Origin: Speluncibacter jeojiensis
GTDB taxonomy: Bacteria > Actinomycetota > Actinomycetes > Mycobacteriales > Mycobacteriaceae
Assembly: GCF_029589495.1 (NCBI RefSeq)
Contig: NZ_JAAIVF010000004.1
Coordinates: 1-64,000, forward strand
DNA length: 64,000 bases
Reading direction: 5' to 3'
Shown: piece by piece, positions 1-9,178 of the stretch
Layout: each line of letters starts with the position of its first letter
How positions within the stretch are numbered: the first letter of the stretch is position 1
The notes under the pieces: generated by a model
Seen by the model: the letters and a program-made list of their open reading frames with translations, nothing else
Told to the model about the DNA's origin: nothing
Database searches by the model: none
Made by a program: the position numbers and the translations under genes

Positions 1-2523
1 CTGCGCATCACCACCGCCCCCATCCCCGACCTCCGCGACACCGGCATCGACCACGACCTCGCCGACCTCATCGAACACACCATGGCCCGCGACCCGAAAG
101 ACCGCCCCGCCACCACCGAACTCACCCACCACCTCCGCCAACTCACCCACGAACACACCGGAGCGCGGGAGCCGACCGGCGAACTGCCCGCCGAGGGGCC
201 GGGCCCCATGTCGGCGCCGGCGGAGTTCCCGGAGGAACTGACCAGTTTCGTCGGCCGCCGCAGCGAACTGACCGCCGTCCGCAACGCGCTCGGTACCAGC
301 CGCCTGGTCACGCTCGCCGGCATCGGCGGAGTCGGCAAGACCCGCCTCGCGCTGCACACCGCGGCATCGGTGCGCCGGAACTACCCGGACGGCGTCTGGC
401 TGGTCGAACTGGGCGAGGTCCGCTCCGCGTCGGTCGTCGTCGACGTGGTCGCCACGACACTCGGCGTGCGGGACTATGCGGGCAGGTCGCTGACCGAGGC
501 GCTCGTCGACGCGTTGGCGCCGCGTACGACCCTGCTCGTGGTCGACAACTGCGAGCAGGTGATCGACGCGGTCGCCGAACTGTTCCAGGTGCTGTTGGCG
601 CGCTGCCCGGACCTGCACGTACTGACCACCAGCCGCGAACCGCTCGGCCTGGGCGGCGAAACGGTGATCCGGGTGTCTCCGCTGACCACGCCGGACCCGG
701 AGGCCGCGCCGTCGCTGCGCAGCGCCACCCGTTCCGACGCCGTGGCGCTGTTCGCAGAGCGTGCCGCCGCCGCCGTGCCGGGCTTCGAACTCACCGAGTC
801 GAACACCGCCGTCGTGGCGCAGATCTGTGAACGTCTCGACGGGCTGCCGTTGGCGATCGAGCTGGCCGCGGCCCGGCTGCGCGCCCTGTCCCCGGAGCAG
901 ATCCTCGAACGGCTCACCGACCGCTACAAGCTGCTCACCCGCGGCAGCCGGGACTCGCCGCAGCGCCAGCAGACGCTGCGTTGGAGCATCGGCTGGAGCT
1001 ACGAGCTGTGCACACCCGACGAGCAGCAACTGTGGCGCGAACTGTCCTTGTTCGCAGGCAGTTTCGACGTCGACGACGTGGAGCACGTGTGCAGCGACAC
1101 CGGCGGACAGGATCTGCTCGACACGCTCGCTGCCCTGGTGGACAAGTCGGTGGTGCTGCGCGACGACGCCGGCGGACAGTCCTGTTTCCGGTTGCTCGAC
1201 ACCGTGCGCGAGTTCGGCCGCGAGAAGCTCGAGGACACCGACGCAGGCGCGGATCTGCGCCTGCGCCACCGGGACTGGTACCGCCGACTGGTCCGGGACG
1301 CGGCTGCCGACTGGATCGGCCCGCGTCAGCTCGAGTGGATCGCCCGCGTGCGCCGGGAGCTGCCCAACCTACGGCAGGCCTTCGAGTTCGCGCTCGCGCG
1401 GGAGGACGGCAGCGCACTGCTCATCGCCACGGCGCTGTACCCGTTCTGGATGGCGCGCGGGTTCTTCGCCGAGGGGCGGCGTTGGCTCGCCCGCGCGCTC
1501 GAGCAACCGCACCCGCAGCCGCCGGTCCTGCGTGCCCGGGCGCTCTACGCCGCCGCCATCCTGGCCGGGTTCCAGGGCGATCTGGTGGCCGCCGACGCCC
1601 GCACCGTCGAGGCCCGGTCGTTGGACGGCCCTTCGGCGGACCCGGCCACCCACGCCTTCGTCGCCATCACCGACGGGATCACCGCGTTCTTCGGCGGCGA
1701 ACTGGATCGCGCCCGGATCCGCCTGGCGGACGCCGTGAACGCACCCGGCGTGTCCGGCGAGCCGCAACTACGGCTCGAAGCGTTGAGCCTGCTCGGCTGG
1801 GCGCACGTGGGCGACGGCACCGACCTGTCGCTGAAGTACCAGAGCCGGGCGCTGAATCTCGCTCAGGAGTACGGGGAGTTCGTGCACCGCGGATACTCAC
1901 TGTGGGCCAACGGCGTGGACCTGTGGCGGGCCGGCGAGCCGAACCGGGCGGTGTTGCTGTTGGAGGAGGGCCTGCGCCTGACCCGCCGGACCGACGATCC
2001 GCTGATGGTGTTCACCTGCCTGCAGGCACTGGCCTGGGTGGCGGCCGGGCAGGGACACGCGCGCCGCGCGGCGATCATCATGGGATCCGCGGAGGCGCAC
2101 CAGCGTCTCATCGGTTCCAATCCGGTGCTCTTCCCGAATCTGCTCGTCTACCAAGAGCAGTTCGACGCGACCGTCCGCGCGTCGCTGGACGCGGCGACGC
2201 TCGCCGAGGCCCAGCGGGAGGGCTCGGTGATGACCACCGGGTCCGCGATCGCCCATGCGCTCGGCGAGCGCGCCACCGTACCCTCCGCGCCGGCCGCGAA
2301 GGCGCAGACGAAGCTCACCAAGCGGGAACTGCAGGTCGCCGAGCTGATCGCAGAGGGGCTGACGAACAAGGCGATCGCCGGCCGGCTGGTCATCTCCCAG
2401 CGCACGGCGGAGGGCCACGTCGACCACATCCTGACCAAGCTGGACTTCACCTCTCGCGCGCAGGTCGCGGCGTGGGTCGTTGAGCAGCAGTCGACCACTC
2501 CCCCTGGAGATCCCACCGCATGA
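1..2523 (+). CDS. Kinase/NB-ARC ATPase/LuxR-type regulator, 5' end outside window
   Basis: The reading frame is open from the first base, so the gene starts upstream. The first ~50 visible residues match the end of a Ser/Thr kinase C-lobe (MARDPKDRP), as in the paralogue at 28895-31837. Then come an LTSFVGRR segment, a Walker A motif (GIGGVGKT, about visible residues 107-115), a Walker B-like LLVVDNCEQ, helical/TPR-like repeats, and a C-terminal LuxR helix-turn-helix (LTKRELQVAELIAEGLTNKAIA, near residues 762-825). Family knowledge suggests an ATP-dependent, signal-responsive transcriptional activator; the signal and targets are unknown. An internal ATG at 82 lies inside the kinase C-lobe and is probably not the true start. 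Confidence 0.85.
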   Translation: MRITTAPIPDLRDTGIDHDLADLIEHTMARDPKDRPATTELTHHLRQLTHEHTGAREPTGELPAEGPGPMSAPAEFPEELTSFVGRRSELTAVRNALGTSRLVTLAGIGGVGKTRLALHTAASVRRNYPDGVWLVELGEVRSASVVVDVVATTLGVRDYAGRSLTEALVDALAPRTTLLVVDNCEQVIDAVAELFQVLLARCPDLHVLTTSREPLGLGGETVIRVSPLTTPDPEAAPSLRSATRSDAVALFAERAAAAVPGFELTESNTAVVAQICERLDGLPLAIELAAARLRALSPEQILERLTDRYKLLTRGSRDSPQRQQTLRWSIGWSYELCTPDEQQLWRELSLFAGSFDVDDVEHVCSDTGGQDLLDTLAALVDKSVVLRDDAGGQSCFRLLDTVREFGREKLEDTDAGADLRLRHRDWYRRLVRDAAADWIGPRQLEWIARVRRELPNLRQAFEFALAREDGSALLIATALYPFWMARGFFAEGRRWLARALEQPHPQPPVLRARALYAAAILAGFQGDLVAADARTVEARSLDGPSADPATHAFVAITDGITAFFGGELDRARIRLADAVNAPGVSGEPQLRLEALSLLGWAHVGDGTDLSLKYQSRALNLAQEYGEFVHRGYSLWANGVDLWRAGEPNRAVLLLEEGLRLTRRTDDPLMVFTCLQALAWVAAGQGHARRAAIIMGSAEAHQRLIGSNPVLFPNLLVYQEQFDATVRASLDAATLAEAQREGSVMTTGSAIAHALGERATVPSAPAAKAQTKLTKRELQVAELIAEGLTNKAIAGRLVISQRTAEGHVDHILTKLDFTSRAQVAAWVVEQQSTTPPGDPTA

Positions 2524-2530
2524 CGGCGCT

Positions 2531-2575
2531 GTGACAACTCACCGAGTGACAACCCACCGAGTGACAGCCACCTGA
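2531..2575. repeat. Three tandem 15-bp repeats between convergent genes
   Basis: Three adjacent units, GTGACAACTCACCGA, GTGACAACCCACCGA and GTGACAGCCACCTGA; the third is degenerate. They fill nearly the whole gap between the stop of the LuxR-type regulator and the stop of the coiled-coil gene. No function is evident. Confidence 0.85.
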
Positions 2576-2581
2576 CCGTGG

Positions 2582-3691
2582 TCAACTCGGGGTCGGCGCG
2601 TTCCGGCTCCGTCGGCGCGAGGCTTCCGGTTCGGTTGACACTGCACGCAGTTCCGACAGTTGCTCGCGCAGCGCAGCCTCGGCGGTACGCGCCCGACCCG
2701 CCTCGACGCGAGAGCCTTCCAGTTCGTCGCGGAGCGCATCGACGCGGAGCCGGGCGTCGGCCGCGGCGCCGCGTTCATGCTCGACCGACTCCTCCAGCCG
2801 GGTGATCGTGGACGCTGTTGCGGCCGCGGCGTTCTCCGCGGCCGTCCGCAGATCCGCGATCCGCTGTTCGGACACCGCCGTGAACTGTGCGAGGTGCCGC
2901 GCCGCGGACTCGCCCTCGTCGTCGGCACGCCGTTCGGCCGCGGCCCGCGCGAGTTCGGCCGCCGTGGCCCGCTGCTCGGCCGCGGCCGCGCGCGCCTGCG
3001 ACTCGCGTAGCTGCGCGCGCAGCGCCTCGATCTCCGCCGCCGAGGTGGACAGTCGGGAGTCGCGGTCCTGTTCCAGTGCCGCGATCTGCTCGGCGGTCTC
3101 CTCCATCCGGGTGCGGTGTGACCGCTCCAGATCCTCGATCGCGGTCCGGCGTTCGGCGGTGAGCCGCCCGACCTCATCGCGGTGGGCGGCGAGGCCGGCC
3201 GCCAGTTCGGCGTCGACCGCAGCGACTGCCGCGTCCGCGTTGGCGCGATCGTCGAGGGCGGCGTCGTGCCGGGCCCGAAGCTCCTTCAGCTCGGTTTCGT
3301 ATGTGGCTTTCGCCTGAGCCAGTTCGAGGTTCGCGCGGTGCAGGGCGCTGTCGAGCGCCGCCGGGTCGGTGAGCCGCTCGACGGCCGCCGTGATCTGTCG
3401 TGCGGCGAGCGAGAACTGTTCGACCGCAGTCCCGGTGACGGCGCGCAGGTCGGTCAGCGTCCGCTCGAGGGTGCCGACCACCTCGCTCGGCGTGGCGGTC
3501 CCGACGGCGTCGATGTCGACCTGTTGCTCCCTGGCCTTCTGACGCGCGCGAAACGCACGCACCCGATCGGCGTCGCTGGCGTACTTGCGGGGCCGGCCGG
3601 GGCGCGGGCGCGGCGCGTCCCCATCGTCGACGGGATCGTCGACCGGAGCCGTTTTCGCCGCGGATTCGTTTGTCACCACGTTTTGAAACAT
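2582..3691 (-). CDS. KfrA-like coiled-coil DNA-binding protein
   Basis: This 369-residue protein has a proline/arginine-rich N-terminus with an AT-hook-like RPGRPRKY at about residues 31-38. A basic stretch (DADRVRAFRARQKAREQQ) follows, then a very long Ala/Glu/Arg-rich coiled coil from about residue 65 to 350, with an S/T/R-rich tail. The layout resembles KfrA-type plasmid proteins, which bind their own promoter through the N-terminus and multimerise through the coil. The ATG at 3691 has an AAGGCAGG ribosome site 2-3 bp upstream. CGTAATG repeats lie just upstream (3706-3724), which suggests autoregulation. It sits beside the Tn3 insertion and a tyrosine recombinase. The function is inferred, not proven. 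Confidence 0.6.
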   Translation of the reverse strand: MFQNVVTNESAAKTAPVDDPVDDGDAPRPRPGRPRKYASDADRVRAFRARQKAREQQVDIDAVGTATPSEVVGTLERTLTDLRAVTGTAVEQFSLAARQITAAVERLTDPAALDSALHRANLELAQAKATYETELKELRARHDAALDDRANADAAVAAVDAELAAGLAAHRDEVGRLTAERRTAIEDLERSHRTRMEETAEQIAALEQDRDSRLSTSAAEIEALRAQLRESQARAAAAEQRATAAELARAAAERRADDEGESAARHLAQFTAVSEQRIADLRTAAENAAAATASTITRLEESVEHERGAAADARLRVDALRDELEGSRVEAGRARTAEAALREQLSELRAVSTEPEASRRRSRNAPTPS

Positions 3692-3702
3692 TACCTGCCT
3701 TG

Positions 3703-3724
3703 TTACGTAATGCGTGTCGTAATG
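3703..3724. promoter_or_regulatory. Candidate operator: TTACGTAA palindrome and paired CGTAATG repeats
   Basis: A perfect 8-bp palindrome TTACGTAA (3703-3710) overlaps the first of two direct CGTAATG repeats (3706-3712 and 3718-3724, 12-bp period). They lie 12-33 bp upstream of the coiled-coil gene's ATG, in an unusually A+T-rich stretch. Position and symmetry suggest an operator, possibly for the coiled-coil protein itself. Confidence 0.45.
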
Positions 3725-3826
3725 AAACGGCCGATCTTGATCGTCATAATCCCCACTTATGGTGAGTTGGTGGTCGCGCCTGATGCCTCACCGGAACGCC
3801 GGCGAGAACCCGACGCGGAACCGGCG

Positions 3827-3831
3827 TGGAA
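3827..3831. repeat. Left target-site duplication TGGAA
   Basis: TGGAA directly abuts the left end of the transposon and is repeated at 9213-9217. Five-base duplications are standard for Tn3-family insertion, so the element is bounded exactly. Confidence 0.9.
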
Positions 3832-3865
3832 GGGGTGGGAACCGAATACGCCGGAAAGGGGCCGC
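3832..3865 (+). repeat. Left terminal inverted repeat of Tn3-family element
   Basis: It starts GGGG, as most Tn3-family ends do. Compared with the right end over 34 bp there is one mismatch (position 22, G versus T). Similarity fades after position 34. Confidence 0.93.
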
Positions 3866-3963
3866 AGCGGGCTGTAGGTCCTGGTCAGGTGCGGTCTGTC
3901 GCGACCGTTTCGGGTGTGGGTATGGTCATGCGGTCCGGGTGGTGATCTTGCTGGAGTGTCGGG

Positions 3964-6900
3964 TTGGCGTCGATCGATCGGACCGCATATCCGCGGTTCA
4001 AGCGGGTGGTGTCCGCCCACGAGCTGGCCGAGTCGTTCACCCCAACACCGGACGAGGTCGCGTGGGCACGCGGGAAGGCGCACAGCGATGCTCACCTGCT
4101 TGCCCTGGCGGTGCGGCTGAAGGCGTATCAGCGGCTCGGGTACTTCCCGAAGCTGCGTGACATCCCAGCCGTCGTCGTCGACACCGTGCGCGGGGTCCTC
4201 GACCTGCCCGACGAGGTGAGCCCGGAGACCGACGCGGACCGCACCGCGAAACGCCACCGCGGATTCGTCCGCGACTACCTGAGCGTGAAATACGAGGCGG
4301 CGAAGGTGCGGGCCGTCGCGGAACAGGCGATTCGCGCGGCAGTACAAACTAAGGACAACCCGGCCGACCTGATCAACGTGGCGCTCGAGGAACTGGTCCG
4401 GGCCCGCTGCGAACTCCCCGGTTACAGCACCCTCGATGCGATGGCCGCCACGATCCGCGCCGAGGTCAACGGCGAGTTCTTCGCGCTGGTGTCGGGGCGC
4501 CTGGGGTGGGCCGAGCGGACCCGGCTGGAGCGGCTGCTGGTGGTGGATCCGGCGACGCGGCGCAGCGAGTTCGACCGGATCAAAACCCCGGCGCGGGCGG
4601 CGACATTGGGCAACTTCAAAGAGCGCCTGGCACATGTGCAGGGGTTGGATGCGCTCGGCCCGACCGAGGCGTGGCTGCACGGTGTGCCGCCGGGCAAGGT
4701 CGCCCACTTCGCCGGGCAGGCGCAGCTCGCCGGCGTCGACGACATGCGCAAAACCGGCGAGGCCAAACGGATCACCCTGCTGGCCGCCCTGATCCATCAG
4801 CAACGAGTTCAGGCCCGCGACGAGGTGGTGACCATGTTCTGCAAACGCATGGCCGCCCTCCACAAGAAGGCCCGCGAGCGCCTCGAGGAACTGCGTGAGG
4901 CGCACCGCGCCGAGACCGAACGGCTGATCGGCGTGCTCGGCGACGTCCTCGCCGGCGCCCGCGAAGCAACCACAATCTCACCCGACCCGGACCCCGGCGA
5001 CGTCCCGCCGCCGAGCGGGGGAACCGGTGTGGAAGGCACCGGCGTGGAGGGCGACGTCGCCGCGCGGGCCGGGCGGCTGCTACTCAAAACGCTCGAGTCC
5101 GCGGGCGGGCTCGAACAGCTGTCCGCCGCGCACGAGGCGGTCACGGCCTATCACGGCAACAACTATCTTCCGCTGCTGGAAGGGTTCTACCGCTCGCACC
5201 GCCCGGCACTGTTCACCCTGGTCGACGCCCTTCACCTGGTGTCCACGACCGCGGACCGCAGCGTGCTCGACGCGGTCGAGTTCATCCGCGCCAACCGCCA
5301 CCGGCGCGGCGACTGGATCGAGCAGACCACCACTCACAACCGCGAAGGGCGAGCGCACACGACCGTGGTGGACGTCGACGCGTTCGCGAGCGTGCTGTGG
5401 CGCAAGGTGCTGCGCGATCGGACCCGGCCGGGGATGCTGTCGCGACGGCACCTGGAGGTGTGCGTGTTCTCCCACCTCGCGGCCGAGTTGCGGTCGGGCG
5501 ATATCGCCGTGGTCGGGTCCGATTCCTACGCCGACCTGGGCGCGCAGTTGATGAGCTGGGACGAGTGCGCGCCGCTGGCCGCGCGGTTCTGCGAGCAGGC
5601 CGGCATCCCCACCGAAGCCGAGGCGCTGGTCGGGTTCTACCGGCGCCGGCTCGCCGCCGCTGCGGCCGAGGTTGATGCGGGCTATCCGGCGAACACCGAT
5701 CTGGTGTTGGAGGACGGCAAACCGGTCCTCAAGCGCCGCAAGGGCACCGACCGGCGCCCGTCCGCGCTGGCCCTGGAGCAGGCGGTGCATCAGCGGCTGC
5801 CCGAACGCAGCCTGCTCGACATCCTCACCCGCGCCGCCTACCTGACCGGATGGCCGCGGCATTTGGGGCCGGCATCCGGGTCGGATCCGAAGATCCGCGG
5901 CGACGTGCTGGGCCGGTATGTGCTCACCGCCTACGCCTACGGCGCGAACCTCGGTGCGACCGAGGTGGCCCGGCACATGCGCGGCCAGGTCTCCGCTCAC
6001 GAGCTGTATACCGCGGGCAACAAGCACTCCACCGCCGACAAGGTGCACCGCTGCTCGGCCGATGTGATTGGCGCCTTCACCACCTTGGATGTGGCCGGGG
6101 TGTGGGGCGACGGGCAGATCGTCGCCGTCGACGGGACGCAGATCGACACCTGGGAGAACAACCTGCTCGCCGAATCCCACATCCGCTACGGCGGCTACGG
6201 CGGGCTGGCGATGCGGTTCGTCTCCGACACCTACATCGCGCTGTTCTCCCATTTCGTGCCGTGCGGGGCGTGGGAAGCGGTGTTCATCGTCGACGGGTTG
6301 CTGCGCAACGAGTCCGACGTCCAACCCGACACCATCCACGCCGACACCCAGGGCCAGTCGCTTCCGGTGTTCGGGCTCGCCGCGCTGCTCGGGTTCGAGC
6401 TGCTGCCGCGGATCCGCAACTGGCACGACCTGAACTTCTACCGCCCCGACCCGGCCACCCGCTACTCACACATCGACTCCCTGTTCGGCGACGACGCCAT
6501 CGACTGGGCACTGATCGCCCGGCACTGGACCGACCTGCTGCGCACCGCGATCTCCATCCGCGAGGGCCACATCTCGTCGGTGACGCTGCTGCGCCGGCTC
6601 GGCAACCACTCCCACAAGAACCGCCTGTACCGGGCATTCCGCGAACTGGGCCGGGTCATCAGGACCGTCACCTTGCTGCGGTACCTGTCCGAACCCGGAC
6701 TGCGCGAGCAGATCACGGCGGTCACGAACAAGGCCGAGGCGTTCCACGGCTACGCGGAATGGTTGATGATCGGCGGCAAGCTCATCGGCCACAACGACCC
6801 CGACCACCAGGAACGGGTCGTGAAGTTCAACGAACTGCTGGCCAACTGCGCGATCTACTCGACCGCCCTGGACATCACCGACGTCGCCAACGGTCTCGCA

Positions 6901-7068
6901 GCCGAGGGCTATCCCGTCGACACCGACGACCTGGCCACCATCACCCCCTACATCACCCACAACATCCGCCGCATGGGCGACCTCGTGCTCAACCTCGCCC
7001 CGCCCGACCAGGCCCCTGCCACCCGGCTCGACCTGGCACCGCGAGTGCTGTTCGGGCAGCTCACGTGA
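3964..7068 (+). CDS. tnpA: Tn3-family transposase
   Basis: This 1034-residue protein catalyses replicative transposition of the surrounding element. The N-terminal third is the DUF4158-type end-binding region. The C-terminal half is the Tn3 DDE domain, with candidate catalytic residues D716 (WGDGQ), D794 (HADTQGQ) and E925 (NKAEAFHG), spaced much as in the family. The start chosen is TTG at 3964, preceded by GGAG about 8 bp upstream, and the product MASIDRTAYPRFKRV is a typical family N-terminus. No frameshift or stop interrupts it. The length is normal for the family (about 990-1040 residues). Confidence 0.95.
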   Translation: MASIDRTAYPRFKRVVSAHELAESFTPTPDEVAWARGKAHSDAHLLALAVRLKAYQRLGYFPKLRDIPAVVVDTVRGVLDLPDEVSPETDADRTAKRHRGFVRDYLSVKYEAAKVRAVAEQAIRAAVQTKDNPADLINVALEELVRARCELPGYSTLDAMAATIRAEVNGEFFALVSGRLGWAERTRLERLLVVDPATRRSEFDRIKTPARAATLGNFKERLAHVQGLDALGPTEAWLHGVPPGKVAHFAGQAQLAGVDDMRKTGEAKRITLLAALIHQQRVQARDEVVTMFCKRMAALHKKARERLEELREAHRAETERLIGVLGDVLAGAREATTISPDPDPGDVPPPSGGTGVEGTGVEGDVAARAGRLLLKTLESAGGLEQLSAAHEAVTAYHGNNYLPLLEGFYRSHRPALFTLVDALHLVSTTADRSVLDAVEFIRANRHRRGDWIEQTTTHNREGRAHTTVVDVDAFASVLWRKVLRDRTRPGMLSRRHLEVCVFSHLAAELRSGDIAVVGSDSYADLGAQLMSWDECAPLAARFCEQAGIPTEAEALVGFYRRRLAAAAAEVDAGYPANTDLVLEDGKPVLKRRKGTDRRPSALALEQAVHQRLPERSLLDILTRAAYLTGWPRHLGPASGSDPKIRGDVLGRYVLTAYAYGANLGATEVARHMRGQVSAHELYTAGNKHSTADKVHRCSADVIGAFTTLDVAGVWGDGQIVAVDGTQIDTWENNLLAESHIRYGGYGGLAMRFVSDTYIALFSHFVPCGAWEAVFIVDGLLRNESDVQPDTIHADTQGQSLPVFGLAALLGFELLPRIRNWHDLNFYRPDPATRYSHIDSLFGDDAIDWALIARHWTDLLRTAISIREGHISSVTLLRRLGNHSHKNRLYRAFRELGRVIRTVTLLRYLSEPGLREQITAVTNKAEAFHGYAEWLMIGGKLIGHNDPDHQERVVKFNELLANCAIYSTALDITDVANGLAAEGYPVDTDDLATITPYITHNIRRMGDLVLNLAPPDQAPATRLDLAPRVLFGQLT

Positions 7069-7443
7069 CCGCGCAGTCGGCGTTCGGCTCGGCACTTTCT
7101 GACTCGCGGCTTCCCAGCTGCTGTGCACACCGACGCCCCACTCGTGCCGGGCGGACGGATAGCTCAATGCGCTGACCTCGGCGCCAACCCCGCTCCAGGA
7201 TTGTTTGAGAGGGGGTTGGCGCCTGCAAGGCCGCCTGGCCCTGGCCAGCGTGGGCGGCGATATCTCGACCACCAGCGCCGGCGTGGGTGGCGAGTTCTTT
7301 TCAGGACGGTGCGACCGGGCCTGTCTGCCAGGTCGCCTCGCCTTCCGGAGCGCCGCTGGACCCGCGCCGGCCAGTAGTTACATCACATTCTCGATCCCCA
7401 GGTCGCAGTCGGTCTTCACCAGCCATTCCGGGCTCCCTGATTG
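7069..7443. other. Non-coding spacer inside the transposon
   Basis: These 375 bp lie between the ends of the convergent tnpA and the small cargo ORF. I see no convincing gene. The one clear structure is the inverted repeat at 7180-7223, annotated separately. Confidence 0.6.
7180..7223. repeat. Perfect 12-bp inverted repeat within the transposon
   Basis: GGCGCCAACCCC (7180-7191) and GGGGTTGGCGCC (7212-7223) are exact reverse complements separated by 20 bp. They lie between convergent genes, so they could form a bidirectional terminator hairpin. Alternatively they may be the remains of a recombination (res-like) site, since the element carries no resolvase. There is no U-tract. Confidence 0.6.
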
Positions 7444-7863
7444 TCAGGGCTTTTGAAGGAATATTGATCGGATCTCCGATAGATTGATCGCCACCCATTC
7501 GTGGAGTTCAAAATCGGTGTCACCGGCGTCGTCCTGTCGGGTTAGAACAGCCTGAAATGACAGGGCATTGGGGGCATCGCATCCTTGGATGGAGAAGTGG
7601 GTGAGCGCTAGCCGACCGTCTACAGCGACCATAGGCACTGGAATCATGTGAACAGGTCCGACCCTTTCAATCACCTCGAGTATTGAGCCTTCTGTCAGGT
7701 CCCCTGCCAACAGAAGATCTCTCAGCCTCGTTTTGGCGAGGAGGGAAAGTTCCCGCTGGTTACGTTCATTGGCTGCCGCCAGAATCCTGTTAACCGTGTT
7801 CAATACTTGCTGATGGGAACGCTCTCGGCTAGCTGCTGTCTCGGACACATCCACCCCAGTCAT
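7444..7863 (-). CDS. Small protein overlapping LGFP gene; candidate immunity protein
   Basis: About 139 residues from the ATG at 7863 (MTGVDVSETAASRERSHQQ). An in-frame ATG at 7971 would give 175 residues but a 143-bp overlap; the start at 7863 overlaps the upstream LGFP gene by 35 bp. Neither start has a strong ribosome site. It is acidic, has no signal peptide or membrane segment, and ends FELHEWVAINLSEIRSIFLQKP. I recognise no family. Tight overlap immediately downstream of a multidomain surface protein with a foreign-looking C-terminus is the usual position of an immunity gene. That role is inference only. Base composition is lower (about 53% G+C in 7681-7740 by my count) than in the flanking chromosome. 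Confidence 0.5.
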   Translation of the reverse strand: MTGVDVSETAASRERSHQQVLNTVNRILAAANERNQRELSLLAKTRLRDLLLAGDLTEGSILEVIERVGPVHMIPVPMVAVDGRLALTHFSIQGCDAPNALSFQAVLTRQDDAGDTDFELHEWVAINLSEIRSIFLQKP

Positions 7864-9133
7864 TTCCGCCGTCGCCAGAAGTATACGCAGTGTAGATCGT
7901 AAAGTACGGCGCACCACGTGTGACAACGAATCCCTGGACCCCGGAGTTGATGTATCTTGTCTGATGCCCATCGCCCATGTCCGCGTCGGCCGGAACTCCG
8001 AAGATCAGCGCATTACTGGTGCACTTGAAGAAGTTCCTCCCGTCCTCATCCGAAATTTCATTCGGGTGTGAAAAATGCTTCGAAATATGGTTACGGAAAT
8101 CCCCGCATTCGAGACGGTACTGACCGCCGTTGTAGAGCGCGAGATTCGCGTTGTCATCCACGATAATGTGTTGAACGCAGTCATCGAGAACGCTTGGGCC
8201 GGATGGCACACACCCGGTGATGTCCTGGCCGTGGCAATGGGAGTTGCCAGACACCGGAACCAGATTGGCCTGTACGGCGAGGGGGCCATGCTGGAACTGA
8301 TGCACTACTCCGCCGATGTGGGCAGGGTCGCTCGTCATATCTGCCGTTGGATAACCATATGAGCTGCGTTCGTAGCCGACATTTGCCCATGCGTTCAATA
8401 TGGGCTCAACAACGGGGTGTGCGCCGGTGGTCGGTGACCAGTAGATGACGCCGCGTTCGAACCGGTTCATCCTTCCCTGACCATCTGGCAGAACGGTCTC
8501 GTCTGACGTCGGGTATCCGAGCAGGCTACCTGGGCGTTCGGCCTGGACGGTGTTCCATTTGTCGCGGATGGCGCCGCCGATCGCGGCGCCGTTGACGGTC
8601 GAGACCGGATGCCAGTAGATCGCCCCGCCCTGGAACTCCTGTCGTCGGCCGACCCCGTCCGGGTTGACGATCTCGTCGGTCGTCGGGTACCTGAGGTAGC
8701 CGCCCTCCCAACCGAGCGATCCCCATTTGGTCATGAAGGAGTTCACAATCGGGTGCGCACCGGTGGCGGCGGACCAGTAGATGGGTCCGACCATGAATTC
8801 GCTGCGCTTGCCGGTGTTTCCGGGGTTGGTCAGCTCGGCGCTGATCGGATACTTCAGGAAGCTGTTCGGCCCACCGAGCGAGTTGTACTTGTCCTTGATC
8901 GCCCCGCACACCTCGTACGGTGCCGGCCAGTACGCCTGGCAGCCCGGCGCGACCAGCGGTGACACACCCGCACGGGTGGTGGACGTTTGCAGTCGGGCCT
9001 CCATGGTTTCAGCCTTGTCGGCATCGGCCTTGGTGAAGCCCTCGGGGATCTCCTCGCGGTCCGAGGGCACCGCCAGCTCGGAACTGCCGGCACCGGTGAC
9101 GAACTGGCTCACCGACGCGGGTTGGCAGACCAC
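7829..9133 (-). CDS. LGFP-repeat protein with variable C-terminal domain (toxin-like), N-terminus missing
   Basis: The ORF has 434 codons from GTG 9133. Four LGFP repeats (about residues 77-129, 130-185, 186-241, 242-291), with the signature GxIYWSPxTGAHPV, are the actinobacterial cell-wall-binding module. Residues 292-434 form a separate domain with HISKH (349-353), R393-Y394 and a terminal TIYTAY (412-417). This order loosely resembles BECR-fold RNase toxins, but I cannot assign it. G+C falls from about 68% in the repeats (8641-8700) to about 40% in the C-terminal part (8041-8100). LGFP proteins are normally secreted. Here no signal peptide precedes the mature-looking sequence, and an in-frame stop occurs about 24 bp before the GTG, next to the right inverted repeat. 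The gene is probably 5'-truncated and may be unexpressed or non-secreted. Confidence 0.7.
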   Translation of the reverse strand: MVCQPASVSQFVTGAGSSELAVPSDREEIPEGFTKADADKAETMEARLQTSTTRAGVSPLVAPGCQAYWPAPYEVCGAIKDKYNSLGGPNSFLKYPISAELTNPGNTGKRSEFMVGPIYWSAATGAHPIVNSFMTKWGSLGWEGGYLRYPTTDEIVNPDGVGRRQEFQGGAIYWHPVSTVNGAAIGGAIRDKWNTVQAERPGSLLGYPTSDETVLPDGQGRMNRFERGVIYWSPTTGAHPVVEPILNAWANVGYERSSYGYPTADMTSDPAHIGGVVHQFQHGPLAVQANLVPVSGNSHCHGQDITGCVPSGPSVLDDCVQHIIVDDNANLALYNGGQYRLECGDFRNHISKHFSHPNEISDEDGRNFFKCTSNALIFGVPADADMGDGHQTRYINSGVQGFVVTRGAPYFTIYTAYTSGDGGNDWGGCVRDSS

Positions 9134-9178
9134 CCCAACACTGCTTTGCCCAGATCACGCGTAGCCGAACTACGGCCC

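Noticed and set aside
82-2523. Start of the first gene at ATG 82
   Set aside because: The frame is open to the window start and encodes kinase C-lobe sequence upstream of this ATG, matching the paralogue at 28895-31837, so the gene begins outside the window.
7150-7225. A tRNA-like stretch (GGATAGCTCAA)
   Set aside because: Only the D-arm resembles a tRNA. No anticodon stem, T-arm or matching acceptor arms can be formed; the nearby perfect inverted repeat explains the symmetry.
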